From Dasypus novemcinctus (taxonomy: Eukaryota; Chordata; Mammalia; Cingulata; Dasypodidae), in the NCBI RefSeq assembly GCF_030445035.2, contig NC_080677.1:155683169-155747168 (forward strand): DNA of 64,000 nucleotides. Reading direction: 5' to 3'. Positions 24,013 to 33,692 of this stretch are shown here, piece after piece. The notes under the pieces were generated by a model. It had not been told where the DNA came from, did not search any database, and was given only the letters and a program-made list of their open reading frames with translations. Each line of letters begins with the position of its first letter. Position 1 is the stretch's first letter. Made by a program: the position numbers and the translations under genes.

Positions 24013-25025
24013 AATGGAGAGCAGGAGAGGGTAGTGAAGGCACCAGGCAGCGAGTTCCTGCTGGGTTGCAGTTGCTGAGGTAGCAGTCACACCAAGACGA
24101 GGCCATTGCCACCAGTCTGGATCAGGGGTATTGAAGAACAGTGTCGTCAGCCTGGTTCCAGAAGGTGGATGTGGATGAGTATGACAAGAACAAGTTCATG
24201 GACAAGGAAGACGAAGGTGATGGCCAGGGCCAGCCAGCGAGGGTGATGGACTCTTGCCTGCGGCAAGGAAACATGACAGCTTCTCTCCAGCAGCTCTGAA
24301 AAATCCTATCAACACCAAGATTCAGGGGTTGTTCAATGCGTCAAGTCAGGGTGCCTTGACAATGCTTCAAAGCAGCATTGTCTTGAAGGTGCTCATCTCT
24401 TTTAAAGCTAATAATATTGTAAAGGCAGTTCAATCTCTGGATGAAAACAGTATGGATCTCAATGAAGTCTATTTATAAGGACTTTGAGAGCCCCTCTGAA
24501 AAAGTAGTGCTATGTTATTGCAATGGTATGAAAAGATACTTGCAGCTGGAGGAGTTGGGCCCATCATTCCAGTGTTGACTGCAAGGAAAACTGTGTAGTC
24601 AGCAGGATCTGAATATCTGCCATTGGTGTGGGAGATGCTGGTACAAAGACCAAAACAATCAAATGCCACTGCTGCCCTTTGGGTAGCATCTGTTTCTCTC
24701 AACTTTGCCTTCTTGTGTCCTTTTGAATATCTTTAAAGAAGAAAATTACACATTAGTTTAATGAAAATTGGAATAATATAGAGGAAATTTTGTTTCATCA
24801 AAAGTGTTTCATGCTCTCAATAACTATTTCAGTGACATGTATATCAGTCTGTATATAGTATAATTTATGTTCAGGTTTAATTGTGCAATTTTTTACCCCG
24901 ATTGGTTTTGTTTTTTAAATTGCTTTGTTTCATTTTTGACTAATACTGAGAGATGTGGTCAGAATTTGAGGCCAGTTTTCTAACTTATTGCTAGCTATGT
25001 GGTGATCTTTAAAAAAATAAAATGT
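24013..25025 (+). pseudogene. ARPC5: ARPC5 processed pseudogene
   Basis: Intronless copy of ARPC5 (p16), the smallest subunit of the Arp2/3 actin-nucleating complex. The 5' UTR-like part runs from about 24,013. Coding similarity starts near 24,131 and shows 'KVDVDEYDKNKFMDKED' (about 24,163-24,213) and '[11 protein letters not shown]' (about 24,249-24,282). A small insertion with frameshift follows, then '[13 protein letters not shown]' and 'KAVQSLDEN' (about 24,377-24,450) and the C-terminus 'TARKTV' plus stop at 24,578-24,598. ARPC5 is favoured over ARPC5L by 'KVLISFKAN' and 'NMTA'. The 3' UTR continues to an AATAAA near 25,015. The initiator ATG is lost and there are several frame breaks. 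Confidence 0.9.
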
Positions 25026-25470
25026 TCGAGAACCAGCAAGACAGCAACAGAATAAGGAACACCTAGAGTCAGCTCCTGCTACAGGGCAGTTAGTAATCAC
25101 CCAGAGCTATCTAAAGCACCTGTTTGGGGCTCCAGGAAACCAGAAGAGCATCCTGCAAGATCCTTGAAGGATAAGAAGGAGAAGACAGCCCATCTGCAAA
25201 GAAGATTTGAGAGTAGAGCACTCCATGCAAAGAAGCCAGTGCCCATCCTCCACTGGAGACACAAGCTGCCTCAGGAGCTAGTCCATGGCTGGAACTGGAA
25301 GCTTCAATTCCCAAAAATGGGGGTGACGTATGAGAGCCCTGTATGATGTTATGTATGTTTGTGATGTTATGTATGTTAGTTTCATAAGTTCACAACTATT
25401 ACTATACACTTAGTGTTTATGTATATTCATGTATGAGTAATACACTTCAATAAATTTTTAAAAATACTAA
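25026..25470 (+). repeat. Unidentified A-tailed retroelement-like block
   Basis: Follows the ARPC5 end directly. It is a purine-rich segment ('gataagaaggagaagac' near 25,169) ending at 25,448-25,467 with 'caataaatttttaaaaata', a poly-A signal plus short A-rich tail. The repeat 'tgatgttatgtatgttt/ag' occurs twice near 25,346-25,380. It may be a piece of L1 5' UTR or another retrocopy. No frame is recognised. Confidence 0.4.
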
Positions 25471-26719
25471 GTTTGAGAGACAGGCAGCTATTAACACTGC
25501 AGAACTGGACCATACTTCTCCTATTGAAGTAAATGTGTTTCTGGAGCACGTGTTGGGTGAATACCACTACCAAATTCCACCTTCATTTCTGCTGGCCTCC
25601 AGATTATCTACGCTGAGTTTTTAAGTATGCCTTCTTCCTCTCGGCATGTAATAATCACGGCTTCTCAATTTCTGTGTGGTCACCCAGGGTCCAGGACAAG
25701 GAGTATTTTTATATACAAATATATCTATAAAATATCAGAGCCTGTTTGGCATGAGCATAAACCTTTTGTCCCCATAATATGGCCCTATTTGGGAAAACTA
25801 TAACCCAAATCAAAAGAGATGCAGAAACTGATGTAGTTCAAACTCAGGGCAGCTTTGGAATGAAATGCTGTTTTCTTTAAAATATAGAAGCTGCCTTAGA
25901 CTTCATGAGGTGTACAATTAGTATTTAATACGCCCTATATTGTCTTCAGTGTTCTTCAAGGTAATTGGGATCTCAAAAGATTTGGTTCAGATCCAAACCA
26001 ATATACATTCCATGTTTTATCTCAGTGTTTTTTAAAAAAGAAGACACCACACAGCAAAAAAGTATTTACTTCCTTGGACAAACCAAATCGGTTCTCAGGA
26101 AAATGATTGGTGCTTACAAAAAGTTGGTCAATAGCTCCAAAACCACCTTAATGCATATGACTAGGAGGGAAATTGGCCTGTGTTTAGTATTTACATTGGA
26201 CACCAGTTTCATAATCATTGACTAATGTGAAAATTGGTACAGAAATTCTAAAAATTCTACTTTTTTGGATACCTGCTTTTGTTTCATTTTATTTTGTAAA
26301 AATGATAAAGTTCAGAAAGAAAAAGAAAGAAAACCGAAATGTAGCTGCAATGTTTTTCATTTGTGTAGGGTATAAATAGTCACCTGTATTGTCACTAAAT
26401 TCTTTGACCAAACCTCTCAAGTTAGGAAGTATGTCTGAGAGAGAAGGATTTAGAGGAATTCTAAATCCATTTTGATTGTATTTGTCTTTCCTAACTTCCT
26501 ACCTCCTCTCAACACCCTTTCTGGATCCCATTTGTTTACTGCACCTGCTCTAGGTTTAAGCTTCTCCCCATTCCTCTTAAATTAAAAAAGCCCAAACTGA
26601 AATTTTTAAAGTATCATAAAGTTGAGTGTCATTTTCATACCTTTAAAACATGCTCTATATGCCTGATGTTGTTCCACTCTAAACTGAAGATTATAATTGC
26701 TCTTTTCTCTCTATATAAG
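25471..26719. other. No feature seen (probably unique DNA)
   Basis: AT-rich, no repeat or gene recognised. The 86-codon frame at 25,965-26,225 has no motif and an ordinary AT-rich composition; I treat it as chance. Confidence 0.4.
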
Positions 26720-26729
26720 AGCAGTTTGG

Positions 26730-27232
26730 CTTTTTGTGGGTTTTTTCCCTCCCCCACCACCTCCCCCCAGCCCTGCTGTTTTTCACTGTGCCCATTCTCT
26801 GTGTGATCTTCCATATCTATCTTTTTTTGTCTTCTCTTCTTGTTTTTCTCCTCTAGGATTCATGGGGATTTGATTCTGGGGACCGCCAATGTGGAGAGAG
26901 GTTCCCTGTCATGTGTGCCACCTCAGCTCCCGGTTGTGCCTCACTTTGACTGCCCCTTCGTTTCTCTTTTGTTGCATCATCATCTTGCTGCATGCCTCCC
27001 TTGCATGGGCAACAGCTTGCCATGCGGGCACTCATGGGCACTTGACTTGCTATGCGGGCACTTGGCTCACCACGTGGGCACTCACACAGGTACCCGGCTC
27101 ACCATGCAGGCACTTGGCTCAGCGTGGGCACTTGGCTTGCTTTTTTTTTTACCAGGAGGCCCCAGGGATTGAACCCGGGTCCTCCCATATGGTAGGCGGA
27201 AGCCTAATCACTTGAGCCACATTCTCCTCCCA
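26730..27232 (-). mobile_element. DAS-related SINE with minisatellite, minus strand
   Basis: Complement of the subtype at 17,192-17,780. The tail side is at the left ('ttttttccctcccccacc'), the 'gtgggcac' repeat units run at about 27,023-27,140, and the head complement 'attgaacccgggtcctccc' lies near 27,169. The duplication agcagtttgg lies at 26,720-26,729 and 27,233-27,242. Frames of 62-110 codons here are SINE shadows. Confidence 0.9.
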
Positions 27233-27242
27233 GCAGTTTGGT

Positions 27243-28090
27243 TTTTGCCTTGCCTTTTATGCCTGTGTAGCTTTACTCTGCTTTTGACAAGTAGGCAGTT
27301 ACATTCAGTTTCCATCTTTTATTCCAAGTTAAAAGCTCCACCCAATTCCAGAGTTCTAAATTTAACACAGAAGATGCAATAGCTTATTAAAATCTGCATT
27401 GATAAACATATTTACACTGGATTGAGGCAAAACCACTACAGAGCAAGTGTTTTTCTTCCTTTCTAGCACATGCACAAGTGCTTTGATCACGACTGCTTGA
27501 ACCCTCCTATTAATATAATTCAGATCCTTTCTCTAGCTTGTTGCTGAAGATGTTACATAGAAGATGGGATCAAATCTTAAAGTAGAGCCTAATGGCTCTC
27601 CTTTCTCGACAAGGCCCAGAAAGAAAACAAATTTGTGTGATGTGACTTGCATTTAGGTGTACTCTGCATAGGTTTCCCAGGGTGGGGATGTGGCTAAACT
27701 CCTTTCCCTGTTTTCCATTTATAAAAATACATCTAAAAATGTTACTGGGAAAGATTGTAAAAATTACAGACCTGTACTGTATTTCTTGAGTTTAAGTAAA
27801 TTTGACTTGGGAATTCTTTTGCAGAATTTTCTAAAGTAAAGTGATTATATCATAATTCAGAATTTATAGCCAAGGATCCTCAAAGCTTAAAACAATAAGT
27901 ATCACTTTAGGACAGTGCTTGATAAGTCTGAGAGGAATCATTCCATAACAGGGTAGAAATGTCCATCACAGTTTTAACTGTTTTGGGATGTTAGGGAAAG
28001 GTGGTATAAAACTTATTAAAAAGAGATCTGATCACTATCATAGAGATCCATGTTGATTATATGGCATAGGGCATCACAACTTGAATGCTT
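27243..28090. other. No feature seen (probably unique DNA)
   Basis: No coding frame, repeat or structured RNA recognised; moderately AT-rich. Confidence 0.4.
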
Positions 28091-28760
28091 TCGGGGAGGC
28101 AGCATGTCAGAAGGCCTAGGTTCAAGGGAAGCAGACTTGGCCCAGTGGTTAGGGCGTCCGTCTACCACATGGGAGGTCTGCAGTTCAAACCCTAGGCCTC
28201 CCTGACCCGTGTGGAGCTGGCCCATGCGCAGTGCTGATGCACACAAGGAGTGCCGTGCCACACAGGGGTGTCCCCCGCATAGGGGAGCCCCATGCACAAG
28301 GGGTGCACCCCATAAGGAGAGCCGCCCAGTGTGTGAAAGAAAGTACAGCCTGCCCAGGAATGGCGCCACACACACGGAGAGCTGACACAACAAGATGACG
28401 CAAGAAAAAGAAACACAGATTCTCGTGCCGCTGACAACAACAGAAGTGGACAAAAGAAGAAGACACAGCAAATAGACACAGAGAACAGACAACCGGGGCG
28501 GGGTGGGGGGGCGGTGGAAGGGGAGAGAAATAAATAAATAAGTCTTTAAAAAAAAAAAAAGGCCTAGGTTCAAGTTCTAGCTCCATCATTTGACAACTGT
28601 GTGACCTTACTTTACCTCTGAGTCTTGTTCTCCTTTCCAGTAATCAGAAAATAACACCTACTCTGCCTGTCTCACAGGGATGTTGTAAGGCTTGAACTGG
28701 TATATGTGAAAATTATTTCAAAATTGTAGAATTCTATATAAATAAAAGGAATTATTATTA
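28091..28760 (+). mobile_element. MIR SINE, split by a DAS SINE
   Basis: An ancient MIR. Head-to-core text runs 'gtcagaaggcctaggttcaag' up to 28,126, then continues after the inserted SINE at 28,575 with 'ttctagctccatcatttgac' and 'ctgtgtgacctta' (near 28,600), the MIR core. It ends with 'tctcacagggatgttgtaag' near 28,670. MIR is far older than the DAS insertion, which agrees with the nesting order. Confidence 0.8.
28127..28558 (+). mobile_element. DAS-type SINE in MIR
   Basis: Standard copy with 'gcagacttggcccagtgg' and a 'gttcaaaccctaggcc' B-box region. A G-rich run near 28,494-28,515 precedes (aaat)n and a poly-A of 13. A perfect 16 bp duplication, aaggcctaggttcaag, lies at 28,111-28,126 and 28,559-28,574. 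The 185-, 134- and 95-codon antisense frames are SINE shadows. Confidence 0.96.
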
Positions 28761-29033
28761 ATGTAGTTTTCCAAGGTTATTAATAAAAACCTGACCATTA
28801 AATATACATATGCTATGTTGCAATTCATTAACAAATATTACTAAAAATCATTTCTAAACTCTTCCTAATTATATAATTATATAAATTATTTTCTTAATCA
28901 CAATGATAAATTCCTTGAAGCTTAATTAATGAATACTATGTAAAAAATGTATTATGACTCATTGATGCATTTCAGGACAAAGTATTTTTAATAATAGAAG
29001 CATTCTTTTTTTCTGGTGTCACACCTAGGATAT
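28761..29033. other. No feature seen
   Basis: AT-rich spacer between MIR and the ERVL provirus; nothing recognised. Confidence 0.4.
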
Positions 29034-29488
29034 TGTATTAGGGTTCTCTAGGGAAACAGAATCAACAAAGATATCTGTCAATAGTAGGAGATTTTATCAG
29101 AGTTTCTCACATGACCCTGGGGATGCACAAGTCCAGGTTCTGCAGGCAGGCTGCAACCAGGAGCTCCAGTCAAAGTAGAATGAAGGTCCTTGATGAGTTC
29201 TGGGAGATGTTGGCTGTCCAAGGATGAGCTGGGAAATTCTCACTCAATGCTGGAATCACTTCCCCTTTGAAGGCATTCAACTGATGGGATAAAGTGTCAC
29301 TCATTGCTGATGGCAATCTCCCTGATTGATATAACTGTAATCAGCTATCTATGACTTACCACTGCAGTAAAGTCAATGGTGACTAAAGTCCATAAATGTC
29401 CTTGTCTTACAGTTAGCCCAGTGCTTGCTTGACCAAACAAATAGGCACAACTACCTGGTCGAGTTGACACATTAGCCTAACCATCACA
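29034..29488 (-). mobile_element. ERVL 3' LTR
   Basis: 455 bp; minus-strand ends TGTGATGGTTAGGC and ...ACCCTAATACA. It shares 'ctctagggaaacagaatca', 'ggggatgcacaagtccagg' and 'ctcactcaatgctggaatca' with the LTR at 34,943-35,389. A purine-rich stretch (complement of 'gtccaccgcttttc', 29,489-29,502) adjoins its start, the expected polypurine tract. Confidence 0.92.
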
Positions 29489-29697
29489 GTCCACCGCTTT
29501 TCAATTTGGCACCCATACACATTAATAAACCATACTTAGTCTCTAACTAAAAACAATAATAGACATGCATACATATATATATATTTCTGCCTAACAATGT
29601 TCAACTCTCCTGCCTACAACCAGAAACACATTAATTCCATACAGAATAGGGTGCAAGTTCTTGGGTAATATTCACTGAAACTTGACATCCTCAAATA

Positions 29698-30434
29698 TTA
29701 TGACATGAAATTGATACACCTTTTTATATGATAAGGGAAAAGTTTGGAGAAGAAAACAAAGAAATTTGCTTTGTGTACATATACAATCATCATCATCACG
29801 AAACAAGGAAGAAGTTCTTGACCATTACAGTCCTTGTTTCTGTAACTGGTCATGTGATCAAAGTTTATATTTATCACACTACCTTCTTCCACTACCCATT
29901 TCATGTTCCCATTATCCTCAGCAAGCACTTCAGCTGGCCGTGGTTCTTTGCCTGGTGGGGTGACCCAAACTTTCACTCCTGAGGATTCTGGACCATCTTT
30001 AGTCCTGCTTGAATTGGGTTGTTGCAATTTCCTGTTGATTTTAATCATAGGACATGGCAGTACTGGGAGATGCCCTAGAGGATCTCCCGTCTTCCAGGCA
30101 AATTCTTCTTTAACCCCATTATGTAGATGCAGTCCTATTTCCCCTCGATAGTCAGGATCTATCTCCCCAACCAGTACAGTAATTCTCTTGACTGTTGATT
30201 CAGAGGTAAGAGGAGCTCAAAGTGGCCAGGTGGCAGTTTTAATGCCCAGTTCAATGGAATCATTGTTGTGTTCCCTGGCAATAGCACTCCTTCTTTTGGG
30301 ACTAAAACCTGTAGACCAGCAGAATTTGAGGTTGCAGGGGCAAGAAGCAAAAATTTTCCTAGTGGGTCTCTAGGGGTAATAGTGAATGGTGCCACTAACA
30401 TTTCCACCCCTTGATTCCTAAACCCATGGATCAT
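29698..30434 (-). pseudogene. ERVL dUTPase and pol C-terminal remnant
   Basis: Two minus-strand frames (30,159-30,434 and 29,698-30,048) with a frameshift and gap between them. The first has the dUTPase-like approach 'LPPGHFELLLPLNQQ'. Just past its end the minus strand shows a G-E-I-D-P-D-Y-R-G box, dUTPase motif 3, at about 30,137-30,165. The second has the ERVL C-terminal 'VWVTPPGKEPRPAEVL'. dUTPase in this family follows integrase and lowers dUTP. Both parts are pseudogenised. Confidence 0.8.
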
Positions 30435-31169
30435 AGAGTGGATGCTGATTTAGAGCATACACAGCCTCCTGGAGAACACTGCCCCAGCCCTGCAAGGTAT
30501 TGCCACCTAGTTGGTGCTGTAATTGAGTCTTCAAAAGGTCACTGCACCGTTCTATCAATCCAGCTGCTTCAGGGTAATGGGAAACACACCATGAATTCCA
30601 TGGGCATGTACCCATTCCTGCATATCACTTGCTATGAAATGGGTTCTTTGATTGGAAGCAATGCAATGTGGAATGCCATGGTAGTAAATAAGACATTTGG
30701 TAAGTCCACAGATGGTAGTTTTGGAAGAAGTATTGCATACAGGAAATGCAAACCCATACCCAGAGTATGTGTCTATTCCAGTTAAAACAAATTGCTGCCC
30801 CTTCCATGGTGGAAGTGGTCCAATGTAGTCAACCTGCCACCAGGTAGCAGGCTGGTCACCTCGAGGAATGGTGCCATATTGGGGGCTGAGTGTGGGTCTC
30901 TGCTGCTGGCAAATTGGGCACTCAGTAGGGACCAGAGCCAAGTCAGCCTTGGTAAGGGGAAGTCCATGTTGCTGAGCCCATGGATAACCTCCATCTCTAC
31001 CTCCATGGCCACTTTTTTCATGAGCCCATTGGGCAACAACAGAAGTGGCTAGGGAAACAGGTTGAGCATTAGCCACAGAGTGGGTCATCTTATCCATTTG
31101 ATTATTAAAATCTTCCTCTGCTGAAGTCACCTTCTGGTGAGCATTCACATGGGACACAAATATTTTCAT
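30418..31169 (-). pseudogene. ERVL integrase remnant
   Basis: The 204-codon frame at 30,555-31,169 is the longest coding relic of the provirus. It holds a zinc-binding-like H...C-x2-C segment ('ECPICQQQ') and the first catalytic aspartate in 'WWQVDYIGP'. The second catalytic position reads N in 'IASNQRTHF'. The frame then breaks, and the third-acid region ('PEAAGLIER') is found in another frame at 30,418-30,615. Retroviral integrases join viral DNA to host DNA. The changed acidic residue and the frameshift make this copy non-functional, and it should not be read as a host gene. Confidence 0.88.
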
Positions 31170-31341
31170 GTTTTTTGCCCACTCATAAAGGTCTATCTAC
31201 ATATCTCTTACCCAGACCTCTTTATCACCAATTCTCCAATAATGTTCCTTCCTATTCTGTGACCATCCAGCCAAACCATTGGCAACAGTCCATGAATCAA
31301 TGTATAAACACACCTCTGCCTGCGGTGGCTTGCTCGGTCGG

Positions 31342-31549
31342 TAGAGGTGGGGTCTGGCTGCGGACGAGGGGTCGGTCCAGCTCTGGACGAGGGGTCGGTC
31401 CCGCTTGGGGATAGGGGTCCGTCCCACTTGGGACGAGGGGTCGGTCCGGCAGCAGACGAGGGGTCGGTCTCACAGGGGTTGCGCGGTTTGGCTGACGGGG
31501 TCGCCCGGCGAAGCCGGCGACGAGGGGGTCGCCTGGAGAAGCAGGCGAC
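31342..31549 (-). repeat. Six 23 bp tandem repeats and two hairpins in LTR R/U5
   Basis: About 31,349-31,487 holds six imperfect units of about 23 bp built on 'gaggggtcggtcc'. Next to them are two inverted repeats. At 31,528-31,549 a perfect 8 bp stem, gtcgcctg/caggcgac, has a 6-base loop. At 31,500-31,521 a stem with the same outer gtcgcc/ggcgac has a different inner part that still pairs. On the LTR's sense strand the hairpins come first and the repeats second, in the presumed leader RNA. Confidence 0.7.
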
Positions 31550-31653
31550 GAACTGGGGACAAGGGAGGCCAGGCCCTTGTCGGGGGCTCTCAGGACTGGA
31601 GGGCGCATGGCAGAAGAACTACCGCAGAGACAAGGTAAACACGCAAGTCCAAC

Positions 31654-31810
31654 TTTATTGAGGGAGAGGCAACAGTTTTATAGGGGCTGGGGAAGGCTGA
31701 TTGGTCGAAGCCACGCTCTGTTCTGATTGGTTGCCGGAGAAAGGTCAGTGGGAGGTACTGGACGGGGGAGGGGTGGTGATTAGCGATTGGCTGTTGCTGT
31801 TGCTGGGGGA
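31654..31810 (-). promoter_or_regulatory. LTR core promoter: CCAAT boxes, TATA, poly-A signal
   Basis: Minus-strand elements in order: CCAAT boxes seen as 'attgg' at about 31,787, 31,727 and 31,702 (a fourth near 31,828), TATAAA at 31,682-31,677, AATAAA at 31,659-31,654. AATAAA follows TATA within about 20 bases, so it would lie at or before the start site, implying a very short R region. Whether it is active is unknown. Confidence 0.65.
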
Positions 31811-31951
31811 AGTGGCAGGGTTTAGGGATTGGTGGCTGCTGTTGCTGGGGTAGAGGGCAGACTTGAGTTTCCCGCCCACGCCTGGCTGTTGCTGCTGTCG
31901 GGGGGAGGGAAAAGAGCAGACTGGAATTTTCCGCCCTGCGCCTGCGCAGGG
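31781..31951 (-). repeat. Enhancer-like tandem repeats in LTR U3 with NRF1-like site
   Basis: Three related units of roughly 50-65 bp, each opening with 'ggctgttgctg' or 'ggctgctgttgctg' (about 31,789, 31,832, 31,881) and followed by G-rich and 'ggaatttt/gagttt..cccgcc' text. At the far end 'cctgcgcctgcgcaggg' (about 31,935-31,951) is a near palindrome resembling an NRF1 site. Repeated U3 units are common enhancers in retroviral LTRs; function here is inferred. Confidence 0.55.
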
Positions 31952-32780
31952 AGAAAGAAGGCATCATGTGGTGCTATCTGGGAGGAGGGGCGGCCACGGA
32001 AGCATGGCTGCCGAGAAGGGGAGACCCGAGGGCACTCTGCGCCCATGCCGAGCTCCCTTCAGGGGTGGCGGTGGGCCCGACCAACCACCCTATTATGGGG
32101 GCAGCGGTTTGGAATAGGCCTACCGCGGCCGCCGCCCCCCGCCAGGTCAGCAAACCACACTTCAGCCCGAGGGGTGACCGCATCTGCCCATTTCTTCTTC
32201 CAAGCAAAATGAACAACCAGGTGCAGTGCTCAAAGTTCTGCCCACTAGGGGGATTTGCCCTTGATTTGCCCTCACCACTGTCCTTCAGGGATGTCCCAAT
32301 GCTGCAGCTGTCCACTTTTGGGTGGTACCTGCATATTGTGCAGAACCATCTGTAAACCAGGCTTGAGTTCTCTCTTCCTCAGTCAATGGATTATAAGGGA
32401 CTCCCCAAGAGGCCAAAGCTGTGGGCTGGGAAAGAGAAGGTAACATGGCAGGGGCGGTGACCATGGGCATTTGGGCTACTTCCTCATGTAACTTACTTGT
32501 GCCTTCAGGACCCGCTCAAGCCCTATCTCGTATCTACCATTCCACTTTAGTATGGAGTGCTGCTGTGCATGCCCAACTTTATGGTTTGGTGGGCCAGACA
32601 ATACCCAGCTCATGATAGGCAACTCAGGTCTCATGGTAACTTGATGGCCCATGGTTAAGCATTCAGTCTCCATTAAGGCCCAGTGGCAGGCCAAAAGCTG
32701 TGTCTAAAAAGGGAAGTAGTTAGCTGCAGAGGATGGCAGGGCTTTGCTCCAAAATCCTAAGGGTCTGCATTGTGATTCTC

Positions 32781-33690
32781 CTATAGGGACCTGTCAAAGA
32801 TTCCAGACAGCATCTCTATTTGCCACTGAAACTTGCAGCACCATTGGATCTGCTAGATCATATGGCCCAAGTGGTACTGCAGCTTGCAGAGCAGCCTGGA
32901 CCTGATGCAGAGCCTCTTCTTGTTCCAGTCCCCAATCAAAACTAGCAGCTTTTCTGGCCACCCAGTCAATGGGCCAGAGTAGCACACCCAAATGAGGAAT
33001 GCATTGCCTCCAAAATAAAAGAGACCAACTAAGCATTGTGCCTCTTTTTTGGTTGTAGGAGGGGCCAGGTGCAAAGCTTATCCTTCACTTTAGAAGAGAT
33101 ATCTCAACATTCCCCTCACCACTGGACACCTAAAAATTTCACTGAGGTGAAAGGACCCTGTATTTTAGTTGGATTTATTTCCCATCCTCTCTCACACAAA
33201 TGCCTTACTAACAAGTCTAGAGTCTTTGCTATTATTTGCTCACTAGGTCCTATCAACATGGCATAACCAATATAATGAATTAGTGTGATGTCTTGTGGGA
33301 GGGAGAGATGATCAAGATCCCTACAGACAATATTACGAATAGAGCTGGAGAGTTGATATACCCCTGAGGCAAGACAGTGAAGGTATGCTGCTGGCCTTGC
33401 CAGCTGAAAGCAAACTGTTTCTAGTGGTCCTTACCAATAGCAATTGAGAAAAAAAACATTCGCCAAATCAACAGCTGCATACCAGGTACCAGGGAACATC
33501 TTGATTTGCTCAAGCAATGATACCACATCTGGGACAGAAGCTGCAATTGGAGTTACCACCTGGTCAGGTTTATGATAATCTACTGTCATCTTGGAAGACC
33601 CATCTCTTTTCTGTACAGGCCAAATAGGAGAGTTGAATGGGGATGTGGTGGGAATTACTACCCCTGCATCCTTCAAATCCTTGACAGTGG
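32781..33690 (-). pseudogene. ERVL reverse transcriptase remnant
   Basis: Minus-strand frame 33,431-33,676 holds RT fingers and palm text ('SPFNSPIWPVQKRDGS', then motif A-like 'YAAVDLANVFF'). The catalytic YxDD box region at about 33,260-33,274 reads Y-I-G-Y, so both aspartates are lost. Connection/thumb text lies at 32,794-33,074 in two frames. Frameshifts separate all parts. RT would copy viral RNA into DNA; this one cannot. Confidence 0.88.
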
Positions 33691-33692
33691 CA

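Larger units (their letters stand above)
31321..32159 (-). mobile_element. GC/CpG-rich solo LTR inserted in ERVL RNase H
   Basis: On the minus strand it starts TGTGGTTTGCTGACC (from 32,159) and ends ...AGCCACCGCA (31,321), the TG...CA ends of an LTR. It holds CCAAT boxes, a TATAAA, an AATAAA, and a long R/U5 with tandem repeats and hairpins. Flanks cctctgc / cttcagc (31,313-31,319; 32,160-32,166) are an imperfect duplication. CpG density is far above everything else in the window, so methylation decay has had little time and the insertion is probably much younger than its host ERVL. The short distance between TATA and AATAAA suggests a betaretrovirus-like (ERV2) LTR; that class call is inference. 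The many 60-129-codon frames here come from GC-richness. Confidence 0.75.
31170..32480 (-). pseudogene. ERVL RNase H remnant, interrupted by an LTR
   Basis: Upstream half at about 32,160-32,480: frame 32,285-32,470 ends RT-connection text and holds 'WFTDGSA', the first RNase H acid region. Downstream half at about 31,170-31,320: 'AEVCLYIDSW..ANGLAGW', the late RNase H acid region. The two halves are 0.84 kb apart because of the inserted LTR at 31,321-32,159. A residue run reading AEV occurs on both sides of it, consistent with a target-site duplication. Confidence 0.85.

Noticed and set aside
30555-31169. 204-codon integrase frame as a possible domesticated gene
   Set aside because: It lies in a provirus with LTRs, has a changed catalytic aspartate and continues only after a frameshift.
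31349-31487. CRISPR-like or CpG-island gene promoter
   Set aside because: Tandem repeats have no spacers; TG...CA ends and the interrupted RNase H show an LTR, not a host gene promoter, although LTR promoter activity remains possible.
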